Positions 1 to 11,900 of a stretch of 64,000 bases of DNA are shown piece after piece; the first letter of the stretch is position 1; the number at the start of each line of letters is the position of its first letter. The notes below the pieces were generated by a model, which worked only from the letters and a program-made list of their open reading frames with translations, made no database searches and was not told the origin of the DNA. The DNA is taken from positions 19,390,386 to 19,454,385 of the forward strand of contig JAJEKV010000003.1 in the NCBI GenBank assembly GCA_021234155.1, given 5' to 3'. The DNA comes from Isoetes taiwanensis. Its lineage: Eukaryota > Streptophyta > Lycopodiopsida > Isoetales > Isoetaceae. The position numbers were made by a program, and so were the translations under genes.

Positions 1-629
1 CAGTTCATTTCGCTTATGCGAAACTATTTCTGGTTCGCGTAAGCGAAAAATCTTGTTTAAACTTTACGCTGGAACCAGACTTCGCGTAAGTTTAAACAGC
101 TTTGTTTTCGCCACGCCGAAAGTTTTCGACGGAAATTTTTAGTCGTATTTTTTGACGTATTAAACGCCAAATTTGTGCCAGATCAAACTAAAAAATAATG
201 TATTGCATATAAAAACGATATACTGATTGAACCTATCCCTGCTTCAAAGAGGCCTAAAAAGATAATTGACTAAATTTTTGAATTGGTTGCATTGCAGATC
301 AGTTCACACCCTCGAGATGCAACAGATTGCAATCCGAGGAAGAAGAGAGAGGCATTGGCTATAAATCTTGGTGAGTCGATGTTCTCTAAAAATGCTTTGG
401 CATTGATTGTTCATGAAAATAAGTTTGATGCTATTTAAAGCAAAAAAATAAAATGACCCGTTGATTGGTCTGATAATGCAATTGGTACAATGCTATCCCT
501 GATGAAAGAATAATGTTCATAACAATGGGAATATTAATCTTTGCGGCCGTTAATGTAGAGAGATCATGATCAAACTTCAACACTCAGTGGAAGGCTTAGA
601 AGATTTAAAGCAATTGAAGAACAAATGGG
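1..629. other. flank with no recognised gene
   Basis: AT-rich DNA without a credible ORF. The first 120 bases hold short inverted repeats built on TCGCTTATGCGA and TTCGCGTAAGCGAAA. Around 213-238 the phrase TTGAACCTATCCC is followed by a short TTCAA-containing stretch; a similar phrase recurs at about 48078. This may be the edge of a transposon shared by both places, but no complete terminus can be defined. Confidence 0.4.
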
Positions 630-1225
630 ATGTTGCAGATCAAATTTAGGAATGAAAAAGAGGCTTTTAATAGAATTGGTGCAGAGCCTTCAAATCGGCC
701 ATAGTTTGAATCCATGGAAGATTTAAAGCATGGACAGACTAATGAGAGAGATATACCTGGTGGAGAAGATGATGGAGATTTCAGCCCCGAAGCATTTGAG
801 AAAGCTAAAATATATACAAATGAATTCATGTCCCAATCATTCGATGAGACAATTGGTGTCGAAGCAACCTTTCTTGAAGAGTAATTCATAGCTGTTGACA
901 ATATTGGAGCAGCTCCTGATAGTCCTATTGATAATGGAAGGAATAGCAGCGAGGATACTTCAAATGCTCAAAAAGAAAATGGTGGGAAAGAAACACCAAG
1001 TGGATGCAATATCTCTGAAGCAAGCCCAAGATCAGCTACTTGCAATAAACCTGGAGTGTGTGGGAAGCCAATAGCGAAAAGAAGATTATGAGTTCATGTT
1101 GGTGAAGATATAGCAAGTGGTATCTCAAAAATGGCAAACAGTTTTGGTGAAAATGAAGCAAGAAAATTGGAGTTCATGAGAGAGGATTCATTGAAGAAAC
1201 ATGAATTGATCAAAGAATTGAGGTA
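630..1225 (+). pseudogene. decayed Myb/SANT-like (trihelix-type) protein, C-terminal part
   Basis: One forward frame reads through with stops at about 707, 882, 1089 and 1225. It keeps an acidic linker (GGEDDGDFSPEAFEKA) followed by a Ser/Asn/Glu-rich stretch and a helical C-terminus (KMANSFGENEARKLEFMRED). Plant Myb/SANT-like proteins, including the ORF1 partner of PIF/Harbinger transposases, end in this way, with an alternation of Ala/Met and charged residues ahead of a MREM-like helix. The N-terminal SANT domain is not recognisable. The assignment rests on this C-terminal style only. Several in-frame stops make it a relic. Confidence 0.3.
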
Positions 1226-1740
1226 ATGAGATCAGCAAACAAATTTTTGAAAATTGTTGAATCCATGGCTAGCATGACACAAAATATATATCAAATGACC
1301 AAGGATACACCCTCGAGATTGTCAAGCCAGCTTCATCCAAACGTAATTCTTAAGCACCGAGGTTAATTTTTCCCGTCATTCTCTTATTTTTCTTATTCTA
1401 TTATCCGTTATTCTTGATCCGATAATGTTCCTTAGATTTAATTATATTCTAGTAGCATATGATTGGAAGACAAAAGTATAAAGTTGTTATATAATTGTCT
1501 TTTCCTTTGCTGTCTCAAAAAGTTTTTACATGATGTAGATTCTCCAAAAGCTTAATGTTTGCTGCCAACTTTTACCTCTAGCTACACAATCTCCTTAAAC
1601 ATTGTTGCCACATTGCCTGGTTGCTATAAATTTCATAATACTGCAACACTTACCATCGCTTAATTTAAAAGTGCTTCAACATGCCAATGACATCAAAAAT
1701 CAAGAACATCAGTCCATATACCACAGTAAAAAATGCTCTT
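1226..1740. other. AT-rich flank, no gene seen
   Basis: No ORF or RNA gene is recognised. Its last five bases, CTCTT (1736-1740), are the left half of the target-site duplication of the following retrotransposon. Confidence 0.5.
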
Positions 1741-3334
1741 TGTTGGCCGGGTCAACCTACCCCAAGCCCGACAGAGTTCTTAGGCAATGGATGACAAAAT
1801 AATAATACGAATGACAGCAAAAATATAATTCCGTTAATTACTTACGCCAACACCACCACAACTAGGCTCATAACTTCCGTTATACCCCTTAAGCCTAGCC
1901 GCACCGCTTCCTTTTACTCCTTGCTTAATATATATATATTTTTTTTTATTATATAATATTAACAATTTTATACTGTGGACATATATTTGTATCACAATTA
2001 TCAATAATATATATTAACCTTGGTTGTCATGCTCATGCCCATTAATGCATTCGAATTCCTTAATCACCCATGTTAACCCCTTTTTACTCTTATTTTTAGA
2101 CAACAATATCCATTAGCTTTTAGTTAGGTTATTATTGAACAAAAATAAAAAAACACAAGGCAAGAAATACCTGTTAGGGCAAATGCCGTGCCGCCGGCGA
2201 CCGACCGGGCCGGGGCTTCAATCTCCTCCCTGCTTCAATCGATCTCTCTGCTTCAATCGATCCCTCCTTGCCTTTCTTTTACCTGCAGATATAGCAATGA
2301 GCAAGCAAGATGCATGCAGATTTCGGATTGGGGGGTCCGCTCTTGGATGAGCGCCGATGGATGAGCAGCAATCCGTGCATATTCAATCCTCTATTTTGGT
2401 TTTATCCTTTTCTTAATATTTCAATCACAGATTTTACAGGAACTAATCGCAGATACATCCTCTTCCTTAACTCCTTTTATTTCCTTACTTCTTACTCTCT
2501 TTCCTTCCATACAGTGCAAGCTTGCATGATGCCCCAAGACTCTCTTACAATTCTGACTTTATCTCTTATTTTAATCCTTCTTGCTTTTACACAGGAAGCA
2601 ACAGATCAGTACAATCAAGTCTCAATTCAGATTTTTAATTCCGGATTCTTAGTTCCTTCCCTCAATCATTACTTCAGGCAGCAACACGATATTCTCAATT
2701 CAGATTTTTAATTCCATTCTTAGTACTTCCATTTATTTCTTATCAAAGCGGATCACCATTCTCACAGATACAGAGTAGGATGCTTGAAATTCAAAAGAGA
2801 TTTTTAGCAAGCCTATCGATCTTACACAAAGATCATTAATTCTTTTCTCACACATCATTATCTTATTAACTTAGAAATAACCTCAAGCAAAGATAATCTT
2901 GGAGGGACCAAATTAGCTAAGTAAGATAAGATTACACATTAGCATCACTCAAGGCAAAAATTGATTCCAGGCCAAAGGTAAAATTCGAATTCATTCGTCA
3001 ATGTACTTATACACAACTGAACAGATCTGAGCCCTTGAGACAAATCAATCTGGAGCACCCAAGTGTTAAATAACTAATCCTAAACAACCATGGAGATGTT
3101 GACACCTCATCAATCCAAAAATATGGTCTCCTCCAATCAAACTGCTTTGTGCTTTCTCCTTACCATTAAAATTCGAATTTCTAATGGTCTTCAATAATAT
3201 AAGCATCAAAATCTTCAAAATAACCTTGTAACTATGCACTTTGGTCGATTTTGAGCCCATACGTCTTCATTGCAGCTTCTTTTCACACTGTTTCACTCAA
3301 AAATCAAAATTTCTGTTGTGTTGACCGCTCCACA
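1741..3334 (-). repeat. 3' LTR of element A
   Basis: Starts TGTTGGCCGGG and ends GCTCCACA on the plus strand, so it has TG...CA ends. It matches 13474-15066 almost throughout. The main differences are GC-rich patches near 2180-2210, 2350-2380 and 2515-2530, against 13915-13945, 14085-14115 and 14250-14270. The 66-133 residue ORFs inside it also occur in the other LTR and are not genes. Confidence 0.92.
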
Positions 3335-3350
3335 TTATCCCCCCTTACTT
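3335..3350 (-). other. polypurine tract of element A
   Basis: Read on the minus strand this is AAGTAAGGGGGGATAA, directly abutting the 3' LTR. A purine run at this position primes plus-strand DNA synthesis in LTR elements. Confidence 0.8.
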
Positions 3351-4180
3351 GTATTCGACGTCTCGACGAACTTGCTTTCAAAAATCTGCTCAGTATGATA
3401 AAAGATTGGACTAGAACTTCTCATTTCTCTTAGCAAGGTAGCAACACCATTATTAACCGGGATTAAAAAACCTCGCCCTTTCGGGTGTTCGAGGAAAAAC
3501 CCTGGTAATAATGATGTCACTATATCAACCTCATCCTATTTCGTGCCTATTGTGAACTTGCTGGAATGGAGACAATGGCCAGCAATACGGGAAATGGAAA
3601 AACAATGGTAAAGAAAACAATGGTCATGGTTGGTAAGCCAACTAAAAACAGATGAACATGAAATGATGGAAAAAATGATGCTCCTGCAGCGAAAAATAAC
3701 GTTAGTAGAACATATGGCTGCTAATATGGTGAAGCTGATTAAAAAGACTTTATGATTTGAATGATATGGATGAATGAAAGGCGATGGTTTGACTAATTAT
3801 TTAAGAACAACCATGTGAACCTGCCATGGAAACAAAAAATTAGTAAAAACATTGCTGCCTGATGGTAAAGCTTACATGGCAGACTTTAATGGATTGACAT
3901 GGAGTGGATGAGTGTAATGTGAAATGAATTGACTAAAAATGGAGACAAGCAGGTGAACCTATCATGGAAACATAAAAGTTAGTAACAAATTGCTGCCTGG
4001 ATGCGAAGTTGATTTGGCAGTCTTTATGGATTGAATGAGGTGTAAGAATGAAAAATGAGATGAATTTGAGTAATACGGAGAGCAAGCAGATGAATAATAA
4101 GAAAAATCAAATTCTTTAATTTTATTTTTTATTTATTTTTTTTTTCACTTTTTTAATAATTTTTCCCTTATTATGCTATT
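3351..4180. repeat. 3' non-coding spacer with about 140-bp tandem repeats
   Basis: No gene. A unit beginning GTGAACCTGCCATGGAAACA at 3814 recurs diverged at 3953 (GTGAACCTATCATGGAAACA). Each unit includes TTAGTAA, GCTGCCTG, GGCAG and a TGGATTGA block. A still weaker copy precedes it near 3700. The spacer lies between two copies of the polypurine tract. Confidence 0.6.
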
Positions 4181-4196
4181 ATCCCCCCTTACTTGT
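4181..4196 (-). other. second polypurine tract copy
   Basis: TTATCCCCCCTTACTTGTATTC is repeated here and at 3335, followed in both places by a related TC..CGA.GAA stretch. It lies about 850 bp upstream of the terminal tract in the element's sense. It could act as an extra plus-strand primer site, or mark the edge of a duplicated or recombined segment. Confidence 0.55.
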
Positions 4197-4215
4197 ATTC
4201 ATCGCTCTCGATGAA

Positions 4216-5328
4216 TTACATTGCATCTGGAAGTTTCTTGAAAGTCCTTGGTGCATAATATGGCTTAAGGCGGGCACCATTAATTCGCGTTGGGAGCTCA
4301 TTCCCCTGTAAATCTTGCAATGACACAGAACCGTTAGGAAAAATCTTAAGGACTACATATGGTCCTGCCCATCTCATTCTCAACTTTCCAGGTTTCTTCC
4401 AATGTTTTGAATCATATAACAATACCAAATCATTTTCCACAAATTCTTTATTTTTATTATGAGCATCATACCATGTTTTACGTTGCCTTTGGAGTGCTTC
4501 TCTAGCCATGTATGCATGAAGACGTACTTCATCTAGCTTCTCTAATTCTTGCAAGCGTGCCTTAAGACTACCATCTTCATCAAGCTTTTCCCTTACAGCC
4601 ACTCGTAATGATGGAATTTCTATTTCAATAGGTAAGATGGCCTCTTGGCCATACACTAACATGAAGGGAGTAGATTTCGTGGTAACTTTGTAAGCTATTC
4701 TATAGGCCCATAATGCATCTAACAATCTCTTATCCCAATCAGTCCTATTAGCGTTACAAATCTTCGTCATTATATTACATAGAGTTTTATTGGTTCTTTC
4801 AACCTGGCCATTAGCTTGAGGATGATAGGGTGTACTCTTTCTATGGGCTATGGCGTAGCGTTCAGTCAAGGTAGCGACCACATCATTGATAAAGTGTGAA
4901 CCTCTATCACTAACCAACTCTAAGGGACACCCAAACCTAGTAATGATGTTTTCATATAAGAAAGTTGCTACACTAGCTGCATTAGCATTTCTCAATGCTT
5001 TTGCCTCAACCCATTTGGTAACATAATCCGTGCACACCAATATATACTCACAACGGGTTTGAGCTGAAGGAGGATTAATGGGACCTACAAAATCTATCCC
5101 CCATTTTTCAAAAGGTAATATGGGAACTATCGGGTTCAGAGGCATAGAATCTCGTCTAGTAGGCCGACCCAATCTTTGGCAAAGGTCACAATGTTTTACC
5201 TGGATTGTTACATCATGGTACAAACTAGGCCACCAATAACCAGCATTTAACACTTTCTTAGCGGTGACATCGCAAAGAAAATGACCTCCAAAAGGGGAAT
5301 CATGGCAAGCTCTAATGACCTTTTGCAC
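4216..5328 (-). CDS. integrase of element A
   Basis: Inserts retroelement DNA into the host genome. The ORF opens just after the start of the zinc-binding domain: H and H around residues 9-16 and the CDLCQ pair near residue 48 give the HHCC pattern. The catalytic core follows, with D in GIDFVGP, D in LVSDRGSHF and E in GQVERTNKTL, separated as expected for a DDE integrase. The C-terminus has the MRWAGPYVV (GPY/F) module and ends RLKPYY, with no chromodomain; this argues for a Tat/Athila-like rather than chromoviral integrase. The reading frame is intact over 370 codons. It is separated by a frame break from the RNase H section just upstream, so it was probably part of one pol polyprotein. Confidence 0.92.
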   Translation of the reverse strand: MQKVIRACHDSPFGGHFLCDVTAKKVLNAGYWWPSLYHDVTIQVKHCDLCQRLGRPTRRDSMPLNPIVPILPFEKWGIDFVGPINPPSAQTRCEYILVCTDYVTKWVEAKALRNANAASVATFLYENIITRFGCPLELVSDRGSHFINDVVATLTERYAIAHRKSTPYHPQANGQVERTNKTLCNIMTKICNANRTDWDKRLLDALWAYRIAYKVTTKSTPFMLVYGQEAILPIEIEIPSLRVAVREKLDEDGSLKARLQELEKLDEVRLHAYMAREALQRQRKTWYDAHNKNKEFVENDLVLLYDSKHWKKPGKLRMRWAGPYVVLKIFPNGSVSLQDLQGNELPTRINGARLKPYYAPRTFKKLPDAM

Positions 5329-5370
5329 TTCATAAGGGAATATGCATCTACGCTAGGATATCATCTTTAC

Positions 5371-7045
5371 CTACCCTATACAAGGTTCCGCCAGCAAAGT
5401 GAAAGGTTTACATTTTTGAATTAATCTTTTCCTTTCTATGGCTCTCATATCATCTGGAAATTCACCAGTGGAAAGGAATTCGGCCACATCAACATACCAT
5501 TCTGGAACTGCAGTCACCATAAACAAGTTAGCATCAGGCAAGTCATCTTTTACCCCTTTATCGTTAGAATCACTCAATAATCGCGATAAATGGTCAGCAG
5601 GTGCATGAGATTTTCCTGGTTTTACAATTATACGAAATTGAAACTCTTGCAACATGAGTAACCATCTAGTTATTCTTCCCGTTCTGCAAGGTTTTAAAAT
5701 TAAATATCTCAATGCTTGGTGGTCAACAAAAATACAAATTCTTTTCCCAATAAATAGTGGCTAAACTTTATAATTGAATAAATCATGCCCAATCCTTCCC
5801 TTTCGGTTGTTGAATAATTCTTTTCTGCATTAGACAATTGACGACTAGCATAATAAATTGGATGATCCCACCCATCTTGTTGTGGTTGTGACAAAATACT
5901 TCCTATTGCATATCCTGAAGAGTCTACATGGACATGAAATTCCCTTTCCCAATTAGGAAAACTAAGTATGGGTGCAGTTATTAGTGCTTCTTTTAAACTT
6001 GTAAATGCTTTTTGACATTCTTGTGTCCACTGATATTCTTTCCCCCCTTTAAGGAGTGCAGTTAATGGTAAAGCCTTATTAGCATAATATCTTATGAATC
6101 TTCGATGATACCCTATATGCCCAAGAAATGCTTGTAATTGCTTAATGTTAGTAGGTGGCTCCAATTCCGAAATAACTTTAGTCTTATCAGGGTCAATTGC
6201 AATACCCTTGCCCGAAATGATCCTACCCAACAACGTCCCATGGGTAACTCCAAACAAACATTTCATAGGGTTTAGAGATATACCATATTCTCGACATTTC
6301 ATAAAGCATAATCTGAGTTTCTCCCGATGTTCTTGCCTGGTACTAAAAACACAGAAATCATCAAGAAACACTTCCATAAACTCTCTTAGATAATCTTTAA
6401 ATGCACCCGTAACTACCCTTTGGAAAGTGGCAGGAGCATTACACAACCCAAATGGCATAACCTTATACATGTAGCACCCCCATTCCGTGACAAATGTGGT
6501 TTTTTCCCTATCTTCCTTGGCAATACTCACCTGGTTGTACCCACTGAACCCGTCAAGAAAAGAATAATACTCATGGCCAGCAACCGAATCAATAACGTTA
6601 TCAGTGAAAGGAACAGGAAACCCATCCTTAATGGTGGCAGCATTTAATTTCCTATAGTCCACACACACCCTTAATTTTTTAGACTTCTTTGGAACTATAA
6701 CTATTGGGGACAACCACTCACTAGTTTCCACTGGTTCAATAAACTTAGCTTTAATTAAATTATCTAGCTCTTCCCTTACCACCTTTGAGTAATGAGGGTT
6801 CATCCCTGTAGGGTGATTTGCCTTATAGCTTTTGTGTTAGCTTCAAGTACAATTCTATGCACACTTAACTCGGGTGATATACCCTTCAGATCCTCATACG
6901 TCCATGCAAAGACATCCTTAAACTCCATGAGGAGATCCTTATATTCTTTATGTTCTTCACCAAGATTAAGTTTTCCCAATCGCACCATCTTGGGTTCTCC
7001 CGAAGTACCTAAATTCAACTCATCATAAGTGGGACGGGTTAGCAT
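5371..7045 (-). pseudogene. reverse transcriptase and RNase H of element A, frameshifted
   Basis: Three overlapping minus frames together give RT/RNase H. 7045-6800 carries the RT lead-in (FAWTYEDLKGISPEL). 6803-5709 carries the RT core with VPKKSKKLRVCVDYRKLN, the MPFGLCNAPATFQR motif and the active-site box FLDDF, where most relatives have YxDD or FxDD. RNase H follows (HVHVDSSGYAIG, SNAEKNYSTTERE). 5712-5371 carries the end of RNase H and the tether (KPGKSHAPADHLSRL). Frame breaks lie near 6800 and 5730. The gene would copy element RNA into DNA and degrade the template, but this copy cannot make a full protein. Confidence 0.9.
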
Positions 7046-7159
7046 TTGTTGGACTTCCTTGGATGCACAATGGGAGGGGTTTCTTTTTAGCTTGGGTTCT
7101 CCTCCTCAAATTTTGAGAAGTACTCGGGATATCTCTCCTCTTCTTCTTCCTTTATAGTT

Positions 7160-8299
7160 TCATTTACTTCTTCCACATTTACAAAGAAAACATTTACACC
7201 ATTCATCCATTCCTCTAAAGCCCACGGATGAAGTATCATCCCTCATTGTTAGTTTTTCATAACCCTCTTGCTCTACATAAACTTGGTCTACTTCTATTTC
7301 ATTATTATTTTCGTTACTATCTACATCATCATCATTATTATCAACATGCATATCTTCAATTGAGGAACTAGTATCACTATCATTGTCATCCTTATTACCA
7401 GATTGAACATGGACCCTTATCTTGATTAAATTATTCCCATCTCCAATTTGCAAATAGCCTGTAGACCAATCATGTTTAGCTGATGCTTGCATTAACCATG
7501 GCCTTCCTAACAATAATGGATAAGTGCATGCACTATTTGGCATCTTTAAAATGACATAATCCACAAAGAAAGTCACACCAGCAATTAAGGTTTTAATCCC
7601 AGTAACTAATCCCAAAGGTGTTACCTTTTCGTTGATCACCATCCTCACTATAAAACTTACAGGCATAGGTTCCGCAAATCTAGTTTCCTCCACATACTCT
7701 CGGGCATAATGTTCACTTGAGCCCCCATCAATAGTGCAATTTCGTATCACTCGCCCACTTATTTCCACATCCAGACAAGGTGAACTCATATCTGCAATTA
7801 TAGGCCATGCAGAATTGACAACTACTTCTTTATGACTTTTTAATGCGGCCAAGACCACCTTACGACAACTAGGAGCGATTTGCAATAATTGTTTGAATGT
7901 TAAGGAAGGACTTTTATTTTCCAAATCCTTCAAAATATCATAGGGTTGTTCTTCCTTTAAATTCAAAACTCTAGTGTACTTCTTACGTTTACCCTTATCC
8001 GTATTTTCTTTATTAGACTCGAAATCATTTAAAATTTCTTTAACTTCCATTGGATGGGGGAGTTGGTCAATATCTTCAAACAACGCTTCGGGTTCCTCAA
8101 CCTCACTAACTTCATTATCCCCTTCATTTATCACATGTGCTTCATTTTCTTCTTCTCTGAGTCTTCTTGCCCCACGAGTCTCCACAACATAACTTGGGAT
8201 ATTAACTTCGTCCACATACACAACTCGACTATCTACCACCACTTCCTTTCCCTTATTATTAGAAGATGGTTCCCCTCTTGTTCTCGGAATACCCCCCAC
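7160..8299 (-). CDS. protease region of element A (gag-less)
   Basis: About 380 codons without stops. The N-terminal third is charged and low in complexity (EENEAHVINEGDNE). A helical segment with the signature YDILKDLENKSPSLTFKQLL precedes the protease fold. The active-site motif reads CTIDGGSS, which corresponds to the D-T/S-G triad, with GG in place of SG or TG. The flap and C-terminal signature is YPLLLGRPWL, typical of plant gypsy proteases. An acidic tail follows. The ORF starts at a GTG within the candidate primer-binding site, so no true initiation codon or gag exists here. The active-site variation and missing gag suggest a non-functional or trans-dependent copy. Confidence 0.75.
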   Translation of the reverse strand: MGGIPRTRGEPSSNNKGKEVVVDSRVVYVDEVNIPSYVVETRGARRLREEENEAHVINEGDNEVSEVEEPEALFEDIDQLPHPMEVKEILNDFESNKENTDKGKRKKYTRVLNLKEEQPYDILKDLENKSPSLTFKQLLQIAPSCRKVVLAALKSHKEVVVNSAWPIIADMSSPCLDVEISGRVIRNCTIDGGSSEHYAREYVEETRFAEPMPVSFIVRMVINEKVTPLGLVTGIKTLIAGVTFFVDYVILKMPNSACTYPLLLGRPWLMQASAKHDWSTGYLQIGDGNNLIKIRVHVQSGNKDDNDSDTSSSIEDMHVDNNDDDVDSNENNNEIEVDQVYVEQEGYEKLTMRDDTSSVGFRGMDEWCKCFLCKCGRSK

Positions 8300-8302
8300 T
8301 TA

Positions 8303-8908
8303 TGTAATCCAACATAATGAACCAAACCCCAAGCTGAGCAGAATGCAAAATATATGCATCAGGCTGCGCCACACTCTACCAGCAAGCACTCACAAGGCAA
8401 GACAATAGAATTGAAGAGAAGAATTTGAAGAATGGAACAACAGATCAAATACACTTCAATTGCACAATCAAATAATAATCTAGATAATCTGGAGGTTCTT
8501 CCTCCTCTTCATTAATTGTTTCTTCCATGGAACACTCTATAACAAAGGATTTGCTTCCAAACACCAAGAGTGAGAGAGAAAGAATGAGGAGACGTACCCC
8601 TCCTCTTAAACTTACACATCAAATCTCCTCCATTCATCTTTAAGCAATCTCCACCATTAGATCTCCAATAACTTACATGTCTCCTAGGATTGCGCCACCT
8701 CACCCCCATGCTTTAACCATTGAAAAGGACTTTTATACACCTTCCAAGTCCATAAGTTCAACTTCTATACATCATAAATGCTTCATCCCCAATATTTTCA
8801 CATTTTTTACATTTTCTCCATATTACACCCATATTATTCTCCATTTTTGCACACATTTCACCAATTTAGGCATATCATGAAAAAATAGTCAAGAAAAAAC
8901 GCACAACA
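8303..8908 (-). repeat. candidate LTR of a second, related family embedded in element A
   Basis: The segment starts TGTAATCC and ends GCACAACA, so it has TG...CA ends. On its left, in minus sense, is AGTGGGGGGTATTCCGAGAA, nearly identical to the sequence next to element A's 5' LTR. On its right is TTATTCCCCCACAAG, resembling the polypurine tract. It therefore sits like an LTR shared by two abutting internal regions. No second copy is present in the window and no 5-bp duplication flanks it, so this reading is tentative. Confidence 0.45.
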
Positions 8909-11900
8909 TTATTCCCCCACAAGATTATGCATCGTCCCGATGAATTCTTCAAAAATCTTTTCTTCGATCTTCATGTCTTCAACTTGGTCCTCTAAATAGC
9001 ATCACAACTTAACAAAAATCCAATGTCCAAATGTCTTCAAGCCTTCAAAAACATCTATAGAAGTCTTCCAAGGAAAAAAAATACTAAAAACTTCTAACAT
9101 CACTTCATCTTCATCAATTATAGGGTGGCAAGTCCCATCCAGGTCAGTGGCACCCTCGCTCTACTGCCCAGTATGGCGCTATATCCCCTTCACATCACTT
9201 ATAATTTTTCATCACATTTTACATAGGTCATGAGATGCTGCTGCCTTTCTAGGTCAGCACATCCATCATGCCATCCATAATCACTTAAATAAAAACTAAA
9301 ACTTGTAAAACTTCTTTTGATGCTTTTAAATATTGAATAACTTAAATATTAAACTTCCGTCAATTGCAAAAGCAAAATACCGACCATTGTTTCTTGATCT
9401 TCATACTTGACTTGGAAATGTTCAACATAGTACTTGAACTTTAATTTACCTTGAGAGAACACGTCTTCCAACAATAGATAATGGCTTCAACATCATTTCA
9501 TCTTCAAAGACAATAGATAATGGCTTCAACATCATTTCATCTTCAAAGATTTTGTGGATTCAATAACTTGTTGAGGAATAAATATATGGGATATTCTATC
9601 TCTTGCATAAAACTTCATCTCCAAAAATATCATAAACACTTGCATGTTGGATGATGAGCATAGAATTTGAACTCATGATCAAGAGGTTTGACAACCAACA
9701 ACTCATCCAATGGACTATGTGCCAAGACATCAAACTTTTAAAATTTCCATCTTTTCTTATCATTTAGTATTTTCTTTATTTCCCTTCAGTTTCACGATTC
9801 TCCACAACCCCTTTTTTATTTTTTTCATTCCTCTGCTGCTGTGCGCGCGGGCAGGCAGTTAGGGCATGGAATGGAATGAAGGAAAACCGACTCTTTCCTC
9901 CTCTTTCCTTGTCGCCAGCTCAACATCAGCTATGGCATGCTAGGGTCATTCAGATCAGACATCCTTTCTGTATTCATATTCTGCAAGCATAGGTCTGAGG
10001 CAAACAGAGGATAGATCTGGTAGAAGGCAGATGGGTAACCGGTTTAGGGTATGGCAATACAGATGGAGCAGCGGCTTGCCGGATCCATGACTGGGAACAA
10101 AAGATGGATAGGATATGGACGAAAGAGGTTAGAAACAAAAGAATGAGACAAAAGAACAAGAACGACATGGCAGAATCGGCAGTGGTTAAGGTCGATTTAG
10201 GGTATGGCAGAACGATTTAACACTAGAGTCGTCACATGATGAACCAGAAAAGGTGCATTTGCACTGTTTGCTTTAAAATTCATATAAAATCAAAGGTTCA
10301 ATAATCAGTCAAACCCTTCTTACATGTTAATATATAGCAGTCACATTGCATGGGAAAAATACCTAAAAATCTATTGGTCCCCATTCATGAGAGTTACACT
10401 TAGGTAAACCCAAGGGGGTCAAGTCTGTTTCGCTACATGTTTAGATAAAGTAAAACTGTCTCAGTAAGATGATTTTTTTGATTTTTTTCATTATTTTTGT
10501 ATTTTTCTAGACGAGTTAGAGAGTAAGACACAAAAAACTGCACCTCAATCCGAGGTCTGAGAAGGGAGATAGGGCTGTTTGAACATGACAGGTCAAAGCT
10601 GGCTGCTTGTCTTACGTGAACCAATCTTGGTTTTCAAAGTCGTTCCCAAATCAAATCTCTAACTTTTGCAGGAAAATGAATTTTGACCCAAAATTTTGAA
10701 TATAAGTATTAGACAACTTGCCTTATCTAAGAAAAATGTCCATTAGCCTTGATGATGAGGTTTTGATTTTCTTTTATTTTTTCAATTACAAGTGAATGAT
10801 AACTTATGTCTATATAGGAGTAAAATGATTCAAAGTCATCCATAAAAAATCACATTATGAAAGGTTACCACGATATGGAATCACCCCAAAAACAAACACG
10901 TAAAAAAGCCATAGCGTTTGTTTTCAAGAAATCAAGAAAGGTTCGTATTACCTGAAACCATTACCGGTCCACCTTCTTTTTAAAATTAAGAACTCCCTCA
11001 TGTTAATCAATTTCAGTTTCAATTGCGGGATATAAGCACCTCATGAGCTAATCTATTCATTAAAAATAATCAATGCTCCTGATCTTGAGGTTTAGCATAA
11101 ACTTTCTAGTGTTCATTCCAAGTTATCTGTTAGAGTACGCGTTCCATGGATTTCATAAACCTATGTATTGAATGGTGAACTCAAAACTTGTATTTTTTAT
11201 CTTCTCAAGTTGTGGAAGCAATGCAAAAGAATGAAAAACAAATATAAAAAGCTAGAACTATGAAAAATAAAGATAGACTGCTATGTCTGTTTCCCATAAC
11301 CCGATTGGGTTCCGTGGACGTTAAAATTTTCTTCCTTCCTTCCTTCCATTGCTGGTCCACATGGCTTATGATCATTCAAGAAGCCAGAACATCCTCATCT
11401 TAATTAGTTGGTTGCTAGAATTGCATTATTTAATGGTAAAGTTGAAGCACAAGCAAACTGAACCTATATGAATCTCCACCTACCCTTCCAAAAATTATGT
11501 TAGAGAAGGTAGAAATTTGCCATATCATTGTATAAGTGACAAATGAACAATAAATAAAATTGGTAATCATAATTAGAGAGATTTAATTCTATACCCAATT
11601 CGTTAATTGTGGACCATAATGGTCCATGCCCATTTATATTCAAATTTTACATATAGTAGTATGTTATTTTTAACATCAAATTGGAGATCTATGTTGCCAA
11701 TGAAGCTTGAACCCATAAAAATTATAGTCTATCATGAAAGACAAGCTAAAGTTACTATTATTATACCTAAAGTAGGAACTCTTAAGCAGCAAACACGTGT
11801 ACTAAGTTTATGATAGTAAAAAATAAGAAGATTTCATCGTGTGTTTTGCACTAAAACGATACAAACTATATTTTAAACTTCTATCACATGTTTCGTCAAT

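Noticed and set aside
2135-2711. ORFs of 71 and 133 codons
   Set aside because: They lie in the LTR, recur at 14033-14445 in the other LTR with different starts, and have no domain.
8281-8299. GTG as real start of the protease ORF
   Set aside because: It falls in a sequence block identical to the primer-site region of the 5' LTR, and no ATG or gag precedes it.
8303-8908. Simple solo LTR insertion
   Set aside because: No 5-bp duplication on its flanks; primer-site- and polypurine-like borders fit another origin.
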